From the NCBI GenBank assembly GCA_003952965.2, contig CM025856.1:30461110-30525109 (forward strand): a DNA stretch of 64,000 nucleotides. Direction: 5' to 3'. The stretch comes from Morella rubra. Taxonomy: Eukaryota; Streptophyta; Magnoliopsida; Fagales; Myricaceae. Below are positions 48,963 through 64,000 of this stretch, piece after piece. A program made the position numbers and the translations under genes. The notes below the pieces were generated by a model. The model saw only the letters and a program-made list of their open reading frames with translations, ran no database searches and was not told the origin of the DNA. Positions within the stretch are counted from its first letter, which is position 1. The number at the start of each line of letters is the position of its first letter.

Positions 48963-49780
48963 TTGGTGGATTTGTTTAAAGAGGACGAAAAGCATCGGTC
49001 AGAAGGCGAAGTGAAGTTGGGGTAAAGTGTATCGGAATTTGGGGTTCCTTCTCACGTAAATCAACTTTTTTTTTTTCTCTCCAAGAATGGTGGTTCTGAA
49101 ATTTACTTCATCAAGAACATTGAAATTTTCAGCTGATTCCATTTTTTTTAACCGTTGTTTTTTTTTTATTTGTTTAAAGAAGAAGACGAAAGGAGAATTA
49201 CTGGGGGTCAGACAAAAATCTGAATTGTACAACATTAATTTGAAGAAATCTTGTAAGCTAAGAGAATTAATTTGAGTTTATCTTTGGAATATATAAATGA
49301 AATATTGAATGATTATCCATAGAGGTGAAATCTGCGGATCGTTGTTTTTTTTTTTTTGCCCTTTGCATTCAATTTGTCAAAATTTTGTGTATCAATAGAG
49401 CTCCATTTTTCATTTCAGAGAATACTGTCTTAGTTTTTCTTTGTTTGCTAAGAGTGCGTTCTTTCATGGTTTTTGCATTGTTTGTTACTCAGTTTATTCA
49501 AACCTGTTTGAAGAAATCCTTATCAACCCATAATATATATATAATATGAATGAAAAAGAATATAATATTCTACCATAATCATGCCCTCTTTTACAACTGT
49601 TGCCTCAATCCTTGGACTTGTACGAAATCATCAGCTTTTACTTCCTCTTCAGTGATAATGCTACCAATATCGCGATATCTTTCACTCTCGGGTGACAAGT
49701 TTGCGTATTGGACAAACTTCTACTCTGCTTCCAATATAGCTCGGTATCCGTTGAGTTTAACTGACATTGTGAAAAGAATC
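48963..49780. other. Spacer between convergent kinase and aminotransferase loci
   Basis: Downstream flanks of two convergent genes, T-rich, with no gene recognised. From about 49.66 kb the decayed aminotransferase terminal exon and its duplicate begin. Confidence 0.5.
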
Positions 49781-49860
49781 GATGGGTGACAAGGCGTATT
49801 GGAAGGTATTCTACATTTCTGGCTAACATAATCCAGCCAAGTATCCGTTGAGTTTAACCA
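49660..49860. repeat. Degenerate tandem duplication overlapping the decayed AAT exon
   Basis: GTATCCGTTGAGTTTAAC occurs at 49745-49762 and again at 49841-49858. On the minus strand, both copies continue through diverged sequence to CCAATACGC and CTTGTCACCC. The two units, each about 97 bp, are about 70-80% alike by eye. Confidence 0.65.
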
Positions 49861-49905
49861 TTGTGTCATGTACGACATGCATCACTTATTTGTCATATTC
49901 TCACT
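49790..49905 (-). pseudogene. Decayed terminal exon of the aspartate aminotransferase
   Basis: On the minus strand, an AG acceptor (49907-49906) is followed by codons S-E-N-M-T-N-K and then TGA (49884-49882), where AAT has Trp. After that come recognisable but scrambled remains: GCATGT..TACATGACA for HVYMT, GGATACTTGGCTGGATTA for the GRISLAGL region, and TGTAGAATACCTT for CEYL. The exon lies about 430 bp downstream of exon 10, in the right place and orientation. The segment would carry the active-site Arg equivalent to Arg386 of pig AAT, which binds the substrate alpha-carboxylate; that codon is not preserved in frame. Confidence 0.6.
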
Positions 49906-50336
49906 CTGATGTCAGGTACAAGAAGATGTCATAACTCATTACAGACACCCACAAAAACAGAAGTTTGCATCATTGGATTTTGCATTAAGTTATTGTAATT
50001 TTGCAGATTAAACCAATATACAGCTGCAGTTATTGTGACATTGTTGCTCGGGGGGGAAAGAAAGGAAGTGAATATTACATATACTGAACTGAGATGGTGT
50101 GTGTGCACAACAGTTTGTACCATGCGGTAATATATGAAGGATAGAAAGTCTTGATCTTGATGAGAAAATTACATCATAGGATGTGGTGTACTTTGAAGAC
50201 CAAAATCAATAACTATGCAAGGACCATATGTTAAGGATATGACAAAGAGGTTTTGATGTAATTCAGAAGTAAGACATGGATACAAGAAAATTTAAGAGTT
50301 CGTAGTTTTGATGGAAATTGAGAAGAGACAATTTAC

Positions 50337-53792
<3,456 letters not shown>

Positions 53793-54100
53793 CTGAACCA
53801 ATCACGGTAATAGCAGAACGATCAGACAGATAGAAATATGAGCGCCACAGCCACTAAAACCAGTAGAATCAAACTCAGTTAAAAAACGGAGACAAAATTC
53901 GGGGACTACAAAAGGAGAAATTATGATCCAAAGTAAGTCGATTAACTCGCTAAATCGAATGTAAAATCTTTGAATTTTGGTTACAAGTGAGATCAGAACT
54001 CACAGTCGGCGACAGCTTTGGAGAGTGGGCGATGAGTTCGAAGTGAAAGCCTCAGCCTTCAGGCGAATCTTCCTCGCGTGACTTGTTATCAGTTGGGAAC
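53793..54100 (-). promoter_or_regulatory. AAT 5' UTR with a leader intron
   Basis: The coding ATG is immediately preceded by a splice acceptor (TTCAG then ATGG at 53792). A matching donor ACT/GTGAGT lies at 54003. This implies a noncoding first exon above 54004 and an intron of about 210 bp in the 5' UTR, a common arrangement in highly expressed plant genes. Confidence 0.55.
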
Positions 54101-55700
54101 GCTTTTCTTTACTGTTGCTCCGTAAAAACAGAATAATAAAACTATCATTTTTGTATATCTGCGAGGGTTCTGTCGTAATTCTATATCGTAAAGGTCGTGC
54201 TCGCATCCGTTTTCATGCCACGTGGTGGTTATGTCTGGATAAAAAGTAGACTTTGTCCACTTTGGTCCTGCGAGGTGACCAATAGGATGTTGGTAACGTT
54301 GTAATTATGACAATCTTTTCTTCGTGAGTATTTCTAAAACGTGAACTCTCATAAAAGTTTGTGATCTACTTACCTTCGTTAACGAGAATAATGTATATAC
54401 ATTTTCAACTGGAAAATCGTTTACTGGAAATGTTTTTAATAGTCGTGAAAATATTTTATACGTGGCCTTGTACAGGGAGTAATGATTATTTATTATGTGA
54501 AATATAATATATCGATTAAGTAGAAAATTAATGTATCTTGTCATTTCCCAGCAAATTTCTTCTAGATGTTCTATTTGTAGAACAAGTTAATTAAACAAAA
54601 CAGCAATGAAAGATTAATTCTTAACAGCACTTCCAGAAATATATAAAAATTATTCTTGAATTAATGAAGGTTAATTATATTTTGATGAAAATATTTCGCT
54701 GGCAACGGAGACAATATTATCTTTTCATTGTACAGATTTTATTTTCAACGCAAACCATATTTTCCAGAAAATAATTTCAAATCAACCACCTGAAAATGTT
54801 TTCAATAAAAAACGAAGTTTGAAGCCGATAACTTCCTTTCTTCCACCTGATTTGAGCTGGCTTAACGTTCCATTTAACCCATTATACAAATTACTACGCT
54901 GCACGTACCTCTTAATTAATTCCACCATCTATATAAGCTACAGAGCTTTCAGTGTTCGCAGAGCCAACGATGTTCGTTCCTTTTCAACCATTTGATATAG
55001 TCCCACCTACCAGACAACACTGAAATTCAAACTCGAATGCAAAATGAGCTCAAGTTGTTCTTCACCTTTCGGGTTACGAAAAGACGAAAGCTGAGTACGT
55101 ACGTAATGAAAAGTCTAGCTTGATCGAAACGTCTGATAAATAATTGCGAAAGTCAAATTAAGGGGATTAGTTTTACACTTCTGATAATGTAAGAATATAA
55201 TACGAGCATTAGTAATAATATAAGTTGCTTGTGTAATCCTATGGTGCAATTCACTGTTGAAAGCCAGTGTCAACCCACAACCACACCTTATTCGATATAA
55301 GTTTCGACAAGGTGTAGCTCGTTTGACTGTAAATTTTCCAGCAACTTTTGAAACCATCCTATAGGAAGGATTTATCGAACAAAACTACATGCAAGCTGTG
55401 CCTGCAACTGCCTTGGGACGAGAGGGAAGATATTGGACAAGATAGGCCTAGGTTTGGGAAAGGTGGGCCTTTTCTAGAAACATGGCCCAGAACAATACAA
55501 TACAAATCCCAGAAATATTTTCTTATGGGCAAGTAAGGTTGTTGGATTCGTAGCCTGGAAAAAACGAGAAAAACGGGAGAAACAGAGGCCGTTGGATTTA
55601 TAGTGGGCTATCTGATATGGACTCTCTATGGAGTTCGGTCCACAGGGTGAAAGGTTTTTAGTAATGTCTGAACCCAAGTTAAGTGGTTAAGAAATAGGTT
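54101..55700. other. Intergenic region between divergent AAT and eL39 genes
   Basis: AT-rich and containing no gene I can support. It includes promoters of both flanking genes; the eL39 promoter elements are listed separately. Confidence 0.5.
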
Positions 55701-55704
55701 AGGG

Positions 55705-55719
55705 ATGGGCTAGGCCCAT
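55705..55719 (+). promoter_or_regulatory. Paired site II elements upstream of eL39
   Basis: ATGGGCTAGGCCCAT contains two opposed TGGGCC/T-type site II motifs, which bind TCP factors and are typical of plant ribosomal protein and proliferation-linked promoters. They lie about 160 bp upstream of the eL39 ATG. Confidence 0.6.
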
Positions 55720-55800
55720 CAGAAATATTTCCCAACCGACCAATACGATTGTCAAATCAAAACTCTCTTTCTCGTTTCATATAAAAATCAAAGCCTACTT

Positions 55801-55808
55801 TAGGGTTT
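55801..55808 (+). promoter_or_regulatory. Telo-box in the eL39 promoter/leader
   Basis: TAGGGTTT (AAACCCTA on the other strand) is the telo-box that accompanies site II elements in plant ribosomal protein genes. It is followed by a pyrimidine-rich stretch (TTCTCTCTTC) that suits a transcript start, about 60 bp before the ATG. Confidence 0.6.
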
Positions 55809-55867
55809 TCGTTTATTTCTCTCTTCAGAATCAGAAGCACTCGCGGCGGCGACCTCCAACAACGAAG

Positions 55868-56233
<366 letters not shown>

Positions 56234-57209
56234 GAGTTTTGGATTATTTATGCAATTTTATAGTTTTTGGAATCAGTAATAGGGTGCTAAATTTTTCGGA
56301 GCTTGATGTTTTGTATTCCCTCTTTGCAAGGAACTCGCCGGAGTCATTTCTAGACATTTTGAAATGTTTATGTAACGATTTGAGGAGTTCAAATTCAAAA
56401 TGATATCTTTGATCGTTCTTTCTTCTTTCATACTGTCGCATCTATTTCCTTTTTAATCTTATTGACGCTGGACCTGATTTAACATTAGCTCTCTCAATCT
56501 CTGTTTCCTCCCTGTATATTTGTATAGATATAATTTGAATTTTCTTTTAGGTGGTGAATTATGCTTATGAGCCATATTGGGTAGCATCATTTAGATCCCG
56601 CTCCATCATCTTGGGTAGGGTTTAGAACACATGTAAAGGTGAAAAAGACGATCTCTGTATCATCTTCTGATGCTGAGATATTGAACTGTTTTGGGATAAA
56701 TGAAAAGCTTTCTGATATACTGTTTTGAATTTTGTTTACCAATTTGTTAAGACTCTATCATCCACCCATTGATGAAGAAAAGGAAGTAAATTGCCACAAC
56801 TGGAAAACATCAGTAGGAATTCATGAACATCCCACAAGACCATTTCTTCTAACCTAATGCTCGCAAATAATTGATCTGTAGTCCTTATCCGCCATGCTCA
56901 AAATCGTCGATGCCAATTAAACGTATATGGACTCTGGATCAGAAGTTGTCATCATCAATCAAATGTAAATGAGAATGGTGCAAATTAAGAAGAAAATGGA
57001 AAGGGTATATACTTTAGAAGCTCATCGGTGACCGAACTTTATTCTAAGAGGCCACAACAGAAGTATGAGACAAGTAACTCTGTAGGCAAATAGCAGAGCC
57101 TCAGCATTGTGTCCTAATTGCTCCCAAGTTGGCTAAGTTCGAAAGAAATGAATGCCGGAACGTTGCAGCGTTGGCACTCGCTTTTATCAGTTAAAACGCA
57201 CTTTTTTTC
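56234..57209. other. Spacer between convergent eL39 and prenyltransferase genes
   Basis: 3' flanks of both genes. No coding frame, RNA gene or repeat is recognised. Confidence 0.5.
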
Positions 57210-60200
57210 TCACCGCACAAAAGGAATGAGGAAGTATTCGGCATAGAACAACTGCAGAAGAAACGACATCACATAAGTATTGAATTAAACGATAAGACTT
57301 CGTTAACAACTGCAGAAGAAACGACATGATATAATCAGTATTGAATTAATTGCTTACCTTCCATATGAACATGTAGAATGAAGAAACTGAGGCTTTACTG
57401 GCAAGATCGACTGATTGAGCTCGAGACCAGAGGAAGCAAGCAAGGGCAAAATGTCCCAGTACCTGCAGAAGAAATGGTAGTAACATTGCAGAGGAAACGA
57501 GCGCCAGTAAATGGACGCAAAACATGGAAAAATATCTGCCAAGTTACAACACATACAGTAACAAGCTTGCTTAGGAGGAACGAAGAAGAAGCTCCTATCA
57601 CCACAGCAGCCCCGTATGCCACTGACAACATCTTAACACACAGCCAAAATACCTATCAAGAATGTCACATTACATGTCAGGCAACATCTCTTTGTTTTTT
57701 CATATTGCTTCCAATGGGTTCAATTGGGATTGGAGTATCAGGGAAAGGAAGGGACTTTTAGGAAGCACTGAAAATTAGTTCTGTTCTGCGACCAGACACA
57801 TCTCAAGGAAAAACAAAAGCTAGAGTAAGATTCATATACTGACCCTTTCTTGACCCAGTCTCACACTGAAAGACTGAATACCAAAATCTCTATCACCATC
57901 CACATCAGGTATGTCCTGTTTGAATGCCACCAAGATAAAACGAACAATCTTATTTGACGCTTCTTCAAACTCCCAACTTCAACTTTCACTACTCACAGCA
58001 TTTCTCAGAAAGACCGACTCTAAAATGAATCAACTGGTTACCTTGAGTAGTGCGATGACAGTAGAGAAGAAGCACATGAAGGCAGCAGCAAATACCAATG
58101 ATTTCGTTATCATGACTGGTCTACCTAGTACATATTTCTGCAGTAACGGCCACCATTTTGTTTGTTCATCAAGAAATGGAAGAAGGAACCCATGAGGGAT
58201 TCAAAGTAGATGTATGATTTTCACAAGTAAAGTCTGCTCATCAACTATGATGAAAGTGCCTTTTTTCTTGCGTACATGCCTAAAAACTGAAGGAGAGCCG
58301 TATATATACCTGGATATGTAAGAAGAAAGCCAGCTGAACAACAATAGCCCTCACTGCCAGGATGCAAGCTGCGGCAAGAAATGCATGTCTCTTCCATCTG
58401 AGTAGGTGATGCTACAGGGAGGGAAAACACACTTTGATGAAAGTATCCACTACTATAATTTATTCACAAAACACAAAGTTACATATGCCCACGCATAAAT
58501 TAGAGAGGGGACTAATACGCTTAGGAAACTATTAGGCCAGCATACACACACCAGATGTTCTTCCCGTCCGAAAATTGATTTCAGTTCAATGTGCAAAAGC
58601 ACTTAGATAATGATTTTTTTCTTTTCTTTTCAAGCATCTCCTAGTTACAATGGAAGATAGAAATTTGATTATGATAGTATTTAGTTTGTTGACTCTCATT
58701 GACCTAACGAAGCAAAACAACCTGAGTTAGGCAGAGGAAACTTACTTCAATGGAATAAGCACTCCCAAGAAGAAAACTCACGAGAAGGGCAGAAAAAATT
58801 GGTGGTGATTTAAAGATGATTGCCATAGCAAAACTCTGCAAAATTAGCACACGCAAAATAAATTGACATGAGAAAATTGTGGTCTTTGGACGTCATAGAT
58901 GAACTCGATCACTACAGGTTTCAGAATAGAACAGTGCAATTTTGTCAATACTGATCAACATCTATTGCTTCGGAAGTTGATACTCCAATGCTCCAAAGAC
59001 AACCTTTAAACCCAATTGTGAGGATCTTATATTTTGGAAGTTTCAGTTAGTTTGTCAGAAAGCATATCTGAAACATTTCTGGGTTGCATCCCAGCCTGGA
59101 CAGAATGGATATCCGAAGTACTACAAATTGATGTTTTTGAAGGGTCCAACAATCAACCTGTTAGTGTAATTGGCACATGGACGATCATAGTTACCGAATA
59201 CTAACCATCAATAAACATGTCAGAACGATTGTGGTTCCAGTTCCCGTTGAGAAGTCACCAGAAGCGAGAGGGAGATGAGGTTTGTTAACCTGCAAACTTG
59301 CAAAGATAAAGAATCACAGGAAGCACAAGTTCTCTGCCAAAAATATGGAGCCTATTTCAATGAGGGCGGTAATATGCGTGTATTTACAATTGACAAACTG
59401 ATTCATCTTTTCCTTTTTTTTTTCTACTAGAGAGTACGTACTGCATCGCTGTAGACATACCTTGTCAATTTCGACATCGTAAACTTGATTCAAACCGACA
59501 ACATAAGTGTTCATCAGTACGGCAGGTACCAATGCCTGAGACAATACGAAAACTAGTTTACATGTTTATTTGGATATGATATTAGCAGGTAAGTTTCTCT
59601 GTTCTTGGCCAAAATTTAGAATTTTACCTTCAATAAACCCAAAAAAAATGGGGGTGTCAGATCAGCAATTGTTTCTACTGGAAGAAGAGAAACCGATGTT
59701 ATCGCTATAACCTGATGAACAGGAGTAGGCACATCAATAATTCATCTCTTGTTCTCTGTCAGGTAAAATTAAAGGTAAAAAAAAAAGTAACACAGTTTTT
59801 GTTTTCTCATAAAAAGTAACACAGTTTTTTAATAGTGTTTCAAAACGTTTTCAAACATTTCTCACACTCACTTTTTTATCAATTTCAATACATTTTCACC
59901 GATCTCAATAACTTTTTATAAATTTCAACAACTTTTATCACACTTTTCACCAATCTCAAAAAAATTTACACTACTCCTTAAAAAATAAAAACACAAAAAA
60001 CTGTTTTGAAATCTAAATCGATAGCAGCAGGACTTTGAAACTCACGGTGCCAATAAGAGTATGAGGACGTGAAAACAAGTAGAGAGCTTTCAATTGCTTA
60101 GAAAGAACGTCAAGGAAGCTCGACGTATGTCCTTCCTCGGGCTTTGATGCATATTCCTCTTTGGATGTGACTGGAAGTCGGTATTTCTTGGCCTTGTCAG

Positions 60201-61461
60201 AGTAATTTCTGATGCTTATGGTCTCAGAGCTCCTAATATCCTCTGACAAAGAAGCAAATATTCTTGAAGAACATCTGAAACGCGTCTTGGGTGGTTGGCA
60301 TCTGATCGAGTTTCTTTCAAATTGTTTCACTGACACCGCCGCTTTAAGTGGAATAACACAACCTAAACAAGTCCGAACACAATGAAGATCCTTAGGATAA
60401 AAAGCGTAGGCAACCATGAAAACAACAGGTATATTGACTTCTGGATACAGAAATTTCGGCTGTTTCTTGTTTGTGCTAGAGTAGATTGGCAAATCAAGGT
60501 CCACCTTGCCAGTGCCCACTCGAACACTCGAGAGGTTCTTGTGTTCAAAAGGGGAAGAAAAAAAAAAACAGATTAAAAAATGTTTCCGCCACAGATGCTT
60601 GCTTTATAACCTCCTTCCATGAAAGAAGGAAAGTATTGCTTAGCTACCCCCTTCTAAATAGAGGTCAGTTTTAAATGCATGAGGACGATATTTTGGGTCG
60701 GACATTTATAATTCCTAGGCCTCCTAAAAAAACACTCCATTGTTTGATACACCGAGGTTGACATATATAGTCAAATATATAACAGAAGGAAATTACAGCA
60801 ACCGACTTGATAAGCTTTGGATTTGTAACTATAAAATACTCACCTGTTTTAGAAAAAGATTAAATTTGGGGGGATGCTATATCCCATTTGAAAATGCTAC
60901 TTAAATAGCATTTGGTTGGATTTTTAAGAATATTATAGCTGGTGTATCTCTAGAAATGGAAAGTTATTCAAAACTCTCCCTCTCTCTCTCTCTCTCTCTC
61001 TTTCCTGCATGGATTGCAAGTTGCAACATGCAAACTTCAGATTTTCGTGCTTTAGATCCTCCGAATGTTCGTCGCTCGTTGGCATATTATTTAATTGCAC
61101 GCTCCGAGGTTCTAGCAGCTTCATTTGCCCTCACCCCATGGACCATGATGCAGAAACGCGGCCTTTTTCGGAGAGAAGATGAACAGACAATCTCTATCAC
61201 GTTGAAATTTTTTATAGAATACAAATTTTGATTGGATGATATAAAGAAAAGGCTTGCTTACCACCTGTTTGGGTCTTTGAGGACTTAAGCAGGCGCATAC
61301 TTCCTTTCTCATCAGTCATCAGCCCATCTGTTAAGATTACGTAGTTAAAACATGGCAAACGGAACGAAAGTTCATGGAAGAAAAGAAAACGAATATATAC
61401 CTTTTCCCAGAATTGGGCATTGCACTGGAGAGAAACAAGAAGATGCATTAGTGTTCATCAT
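57210..61461 (-). CDS. UbiA aromatic prenyltransferase, homogentisate phytyltransferase (VTE2) family
   Basis: Thirteen exons on the minus strand: 61461-61401, 61327-61262, 60362-60046, 59711-59628, 59535-59461, 59289-59206, 58835-58746, 58411-58310, 58137-58042, 57915-57844, 57652-57557, 57462-57358 and 57251-57210. Phases agree throughout, giving 429 aa. The N-terminal 110 residues are transit-peptide-like (Ser/Arg/Lys-rich). The catalytic core starts at [13 protein letters not shown]. The two Mg-prenyl-diphosphate motifs are present: NQVYDVEID (residues 192-200) and KDIPDVDGD (325-333). Several hydrophobic helices and the ending [13 protein letters not shown] match the family. HPT/VTE2 enzymes prenylate homogentisate in plastid membranes for tocopherol; diverged paralogues prenylate flavonoids, coumarins or phloroglucinols. 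Substitutions at usually fixed sites (NQVYD for [16 protein letters not shown] for SINLPLLRWKR) suggest a diverged paralogue. The first two exons are the least certain part; exon 3 could also start at in-frame ATGs upstream (60519). Confidence 0.88.
57249..57351. repeat. Direct duplication spanning the last prenyltransferase splice acceptor
   Basis: AACAACTGCAGAAGAAACGAC occurs at about 57247 and again at about 57306, each followed by near-identical ATAAGTATTGAATTAA-type sequence. On the minus strand this duplicates the CTTCTGCAG/TTGTT acceptor. Only the copy nearest the stop codon (57251) leads into [13 protein letters not shown]. Confidence 0.8.
59815..60012. mobile_element. AT-rich MITE in prenyltransferase intron 3
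   Basis: Ends ACAGTTTTTTAATAGTGTTT on the left and AAAACACAAAAAACTGTTTTG on the right form an inverted pair. The inside has repeated TTTCACCAATCTCAA and TTTTTATCAATTTCAATA motifs that match, in reverse, the element at 40.4 kb. It inserted between exons 4 and 3 without touching splice sites. Confidence 0.6.
60977..61002. repeat. (TC)n microsatellite in prenyltransferase intron 2
   Basis: About 12 CT units in a row between exons 3 and 2 of the prenyltransferase gene. Noncoding. Confidence 0.85.
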
Positions 61462-64000
61462 GGCTAACCCTCTCTCTCTCTTTCTCTCTGTTCACTCCCT
61501 CCCCTCTTGCAAATTAGAGATCAATTGTCTAAAGCCTTCTTGAAAATCCAATTTTATATATACTAATTCATTATTCATGACGGCGAGCTTGTAAACCGTT
61601 CTGATGGTGATTTGCCAGAAGTTTTTGGAAAATTAGCTATAAACCGAAACGCATTAACACGGTCATTTGAAAGGATAGTTAATGACTACGCAGAATGAGA
61701 GTTAGGCAGCCGCTTTCTTTGATTACCATGCATATTGATGTGACAGTAAGCTTATTAATGCCCTAAGAAAGAGGGCAAAGAACATATAATGTGTATTTTC
61801 TAGGAATTGGACCGTGCTCTAGGCGCTAGCCTATTAGCTGCGTCCCTGGCGAAAATAATTCTGTTGTAAAAATTTTGGTATCTTTTGTCAACATTTAGCC
61901 TCTATTTCTCTTTCAGAACATCATCGTAGATCTGTTTCCTCTATGTAGTCTGGGGTAAGTAGGTAGTGGAAAATTCTACAATTAACGACTATTAATTAAG
62001 TTGAATAATTATTATCAACTCAGTAAGATACAACGACCCAAGAAAAATGTTCCATAGTTGGTGAAAACTGAAAACTAGAAGGAAAAAATCTGGGCTATGT
62101 AATCTGTCGATAACACAAGCCCGATTGAGCTGGGCTATATAGTAGCTGTAAGAAGCCCACCTGAACCTTTATTCCTCTGTGAAACTGGGCCTTGTGTTGG
62201 GCCTCAAACTTGGAAGAAATTGCAAGTAAGACGTAAGTTGCACAACATTTATTTCTTTGGCGGATCTGGCCCTAAGCAATTGCTCCCCTCGCGCGGCCGA
62301 ACCCAACTTCCAGGTTCGCGTCGGCAGGCTTGGCTCAACAATTTGACAACTACAAGCCCAGCCAGGTTTCAGCTTGGTGGGAAATGTGTTGGACAAATTC
62401 CAATTGCAAGCCACAAAGGGAGAGAAAAAGGAAAGGAAAATTTAGCAGAGTAAAATCCAAAATTTCCAACATATTATATTCTGTTCGAATTTATTTCTTG
62501 CTTTTATATTCTCAATCTTCCCATCAATCCACATGAACATATGTTTTTTTTTTTTTGTCAAATGATCATCTTCAGTCTTGGTTCAATTTATGTACCTTTT
62601 CAGCTCTGAATTGATAAAAATTGTCTTCATATAGAACATGCCACTGTTGCCACGGGAGCTATTGATTGGTTGCATCTACTATAGACAACACAAATTATAA
62701 ATATATAATACCTTTTTGGATTGGTTTTATAAGTACAAAATATAATACAATATAAAGAAAGGAACAACCACCTTGTTCCTTAGCTTGTCATTTATTCTAT
62801 GCACATGGCACCACAGGGAATAGTGCCATTCTATATTATTCCTGTGACACTTATGTATACAAGCTGAAGATGTCAAAAGTCACAGGACAATTTTCTACTG
62901 CTCATTTAATGTTTAAGCTATTGGGCCACATGAATGGTTCCAGTTATTCTTCCCCTGAGCAATTCTCAGAGTCTTCTAAACATGTGATGGAACTTGACTA
63001 ACTCTCGTGGGGGCCGATAATATATATATATATGGATCCCATATTCTATCCTGTTGCGTCTATAGTTTTGGTGGGTAAATGTTTGGATTCTCTAAGATAT
63101 ATACGTTAAACTAATTTCCTGTCGCGCGATTGGTTCTTCTTCTTGTATCTGGAACTCTATTTTCTTTGTTATAAATGCTTTACTTGAGAGAAACCAGGAA
63201 GATGCACATGGAGTCGGATACATCATTTTCATGCCAAGCAGAGGATGAGCTTGTGGTCGTGTATTCAATATTCAAAGGAACAGGCTGGGAAATATCCCAT
63301 GGACTGCGGGGTAGACAAACATCTCTATCACATCAGCATCTTCCTTGCTTGGAAATGAAACCGCGTTAAGAGTAATAAAATGTGTTTGAGAATTAATCTC
63401 CTTGACTGTTCCCTTTCATAGGAGAAAAAATAAACTAAAAGAAATAGAGAGGAGAGAGGGAAAAACGTAGGCTCTGTTCTTCGCCTGAAGTCCTGGATAC
63501 ACAACCATACTATAGGTTGGGGTATCCAAGAGACAATTTTGAACACAAATTTCGTATTTCAAGCTTATTTTATTTCATAGAATTTGCCAAAAATAGATGT
63601 TTTAGATTAAAAAGCATGTGTTTCGTGTATTTACTCGATGAGATCCATGAATTTCTGATACAGTATATATGAAAAGCAGAGCGTTTTGAAGACCTTGAAA
63701 AAGTAGCAACAGCCTGCATGTCTGTATCCAAGCTGAATAGCAACATATAGGAAAGAAGTGCTAAATGTCTTCCTTTGATAGAGATATCCCATGTTCCTAT
63801 CCAACAAAATTTCTAACCTCTTTGTTATTCTTTCAACTGGCCTGGATTGCCTTTGCATGTGATCTCGAGGAAGAGGGAGAGGGAGAAAGAAAGAGACAGA
63901 GTACTGAGAGAGCCTTGACATAGACTGGACCGTGTCGTGAGGATGAAACCGTGGGAGGTTTCATGCATATTTGCACACACAAGGGACAACTTTCTAGCAT
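61462..64000. other. Upstream flank of the prenyltransferase gene
   Basis: Promoter and distal sequence of gene 8. Open frames near 62.17-62.54, 63.18-63.55 and 63.63-63.92 kb overlap each other on both strands and show no domain or motif I recognise. No repeat family is identified. Confidence 0.45.

Noticed and set aside
62169..62453. Overlapping plus and minus frames near 62.3 kb
   Set aside because: Neither strand has a recognisable protein signature; they are mutual shadows.
63631..63921. 96-codon minus-strand frame at the right edge
   Set aside because: Low-complexity start and no motif or homologue recognised. It could be a real edge exon, but nothing supports that.

Overview
The window is nuclear DNA from a eudicot plant. 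Genes are split by many GT-AG introns, spacers are AT-rich and full of small fold-back transposons, and every recognisable product is a plant protein. There are no bacterial operons, rRNA genes or CRISPR arrays. The species cannot be named from sequence alone.

Eight loci could be modelled exon by exon with consistent splice phases. From left to right: (1) 10.06-17.74 kb, minus, TRS120, the plant TRAPPII tethering subunit, 10 exons, intact, 1199 codons. (2) 21.45-27.73 kb, plus, ALF4/glomulin-like lateral-root gene, 14 exons, one of them out of frame. (3) 29.86-33.36 kb, minus, a plant-specific basic/coiled-coil protein, 5 exons, 258 aa. (4) 38.76-39.28 kb, minus, a single-exon 174-aa protein with a PNRC-like proline motif. 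(5) 45.76-48.96 kb, plus, a receptor-like kinase of the At1g80640/At5g11020 type carrying several frame-breaking lesions, probably a pseudogene. (6) 50.34-53.79 kb, minus, plastid-type aspartate aminotransferase (ASP5-like) with a one-base deletion and a decayed last exon. (7) 55.87-56.23 kb, plus, ribosomal protein eL39, intact. (8) 57.21-61.46 kb, minus, a UbiA aromatic prenyltransferase of the homogentisate phytyltransferase family, 13 exons, intact, 429 aa.

The order TRS120 - ALF4 - kinase matches what I recall as Arabidopsis At5g11040-At5g11030-At5g11020, and the pair AAT - eL39 matches At4g31990-At4g31985. The window therefore looks like a conserved ancestral block opened up by insertions. 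Damage is uneven. TRS120, eL39, the prenyltransferase and genes 3 and 4 read cleanly through several kilobases of coding sequence, while the kinase, the aminotransferase and ALF4 carry indels. A uniformly error-prone assembly would not be expected to do this, so real gene loss, for example after a genome duplication, is the better reading for the kinase and aminotransferase.

Spacers and large introns hold several MITE families. One is a set of long-inverted-repeat elements rich in 'TTTGCACCCC' motifs; two of these sit in ALF4 introns with visible 8-9 bp target duplications. Others are a GGGTGTTTGTTT-ended family, an AT-rich family with one copy in a prenyltransferase intron, and a roughly 1.45 kb hAT-like element containing a nested MITE. 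No wholly new multigene system was found. The main points of interest are the gene decay pattern, the divergent prenyltransferase and the MITE insertions.
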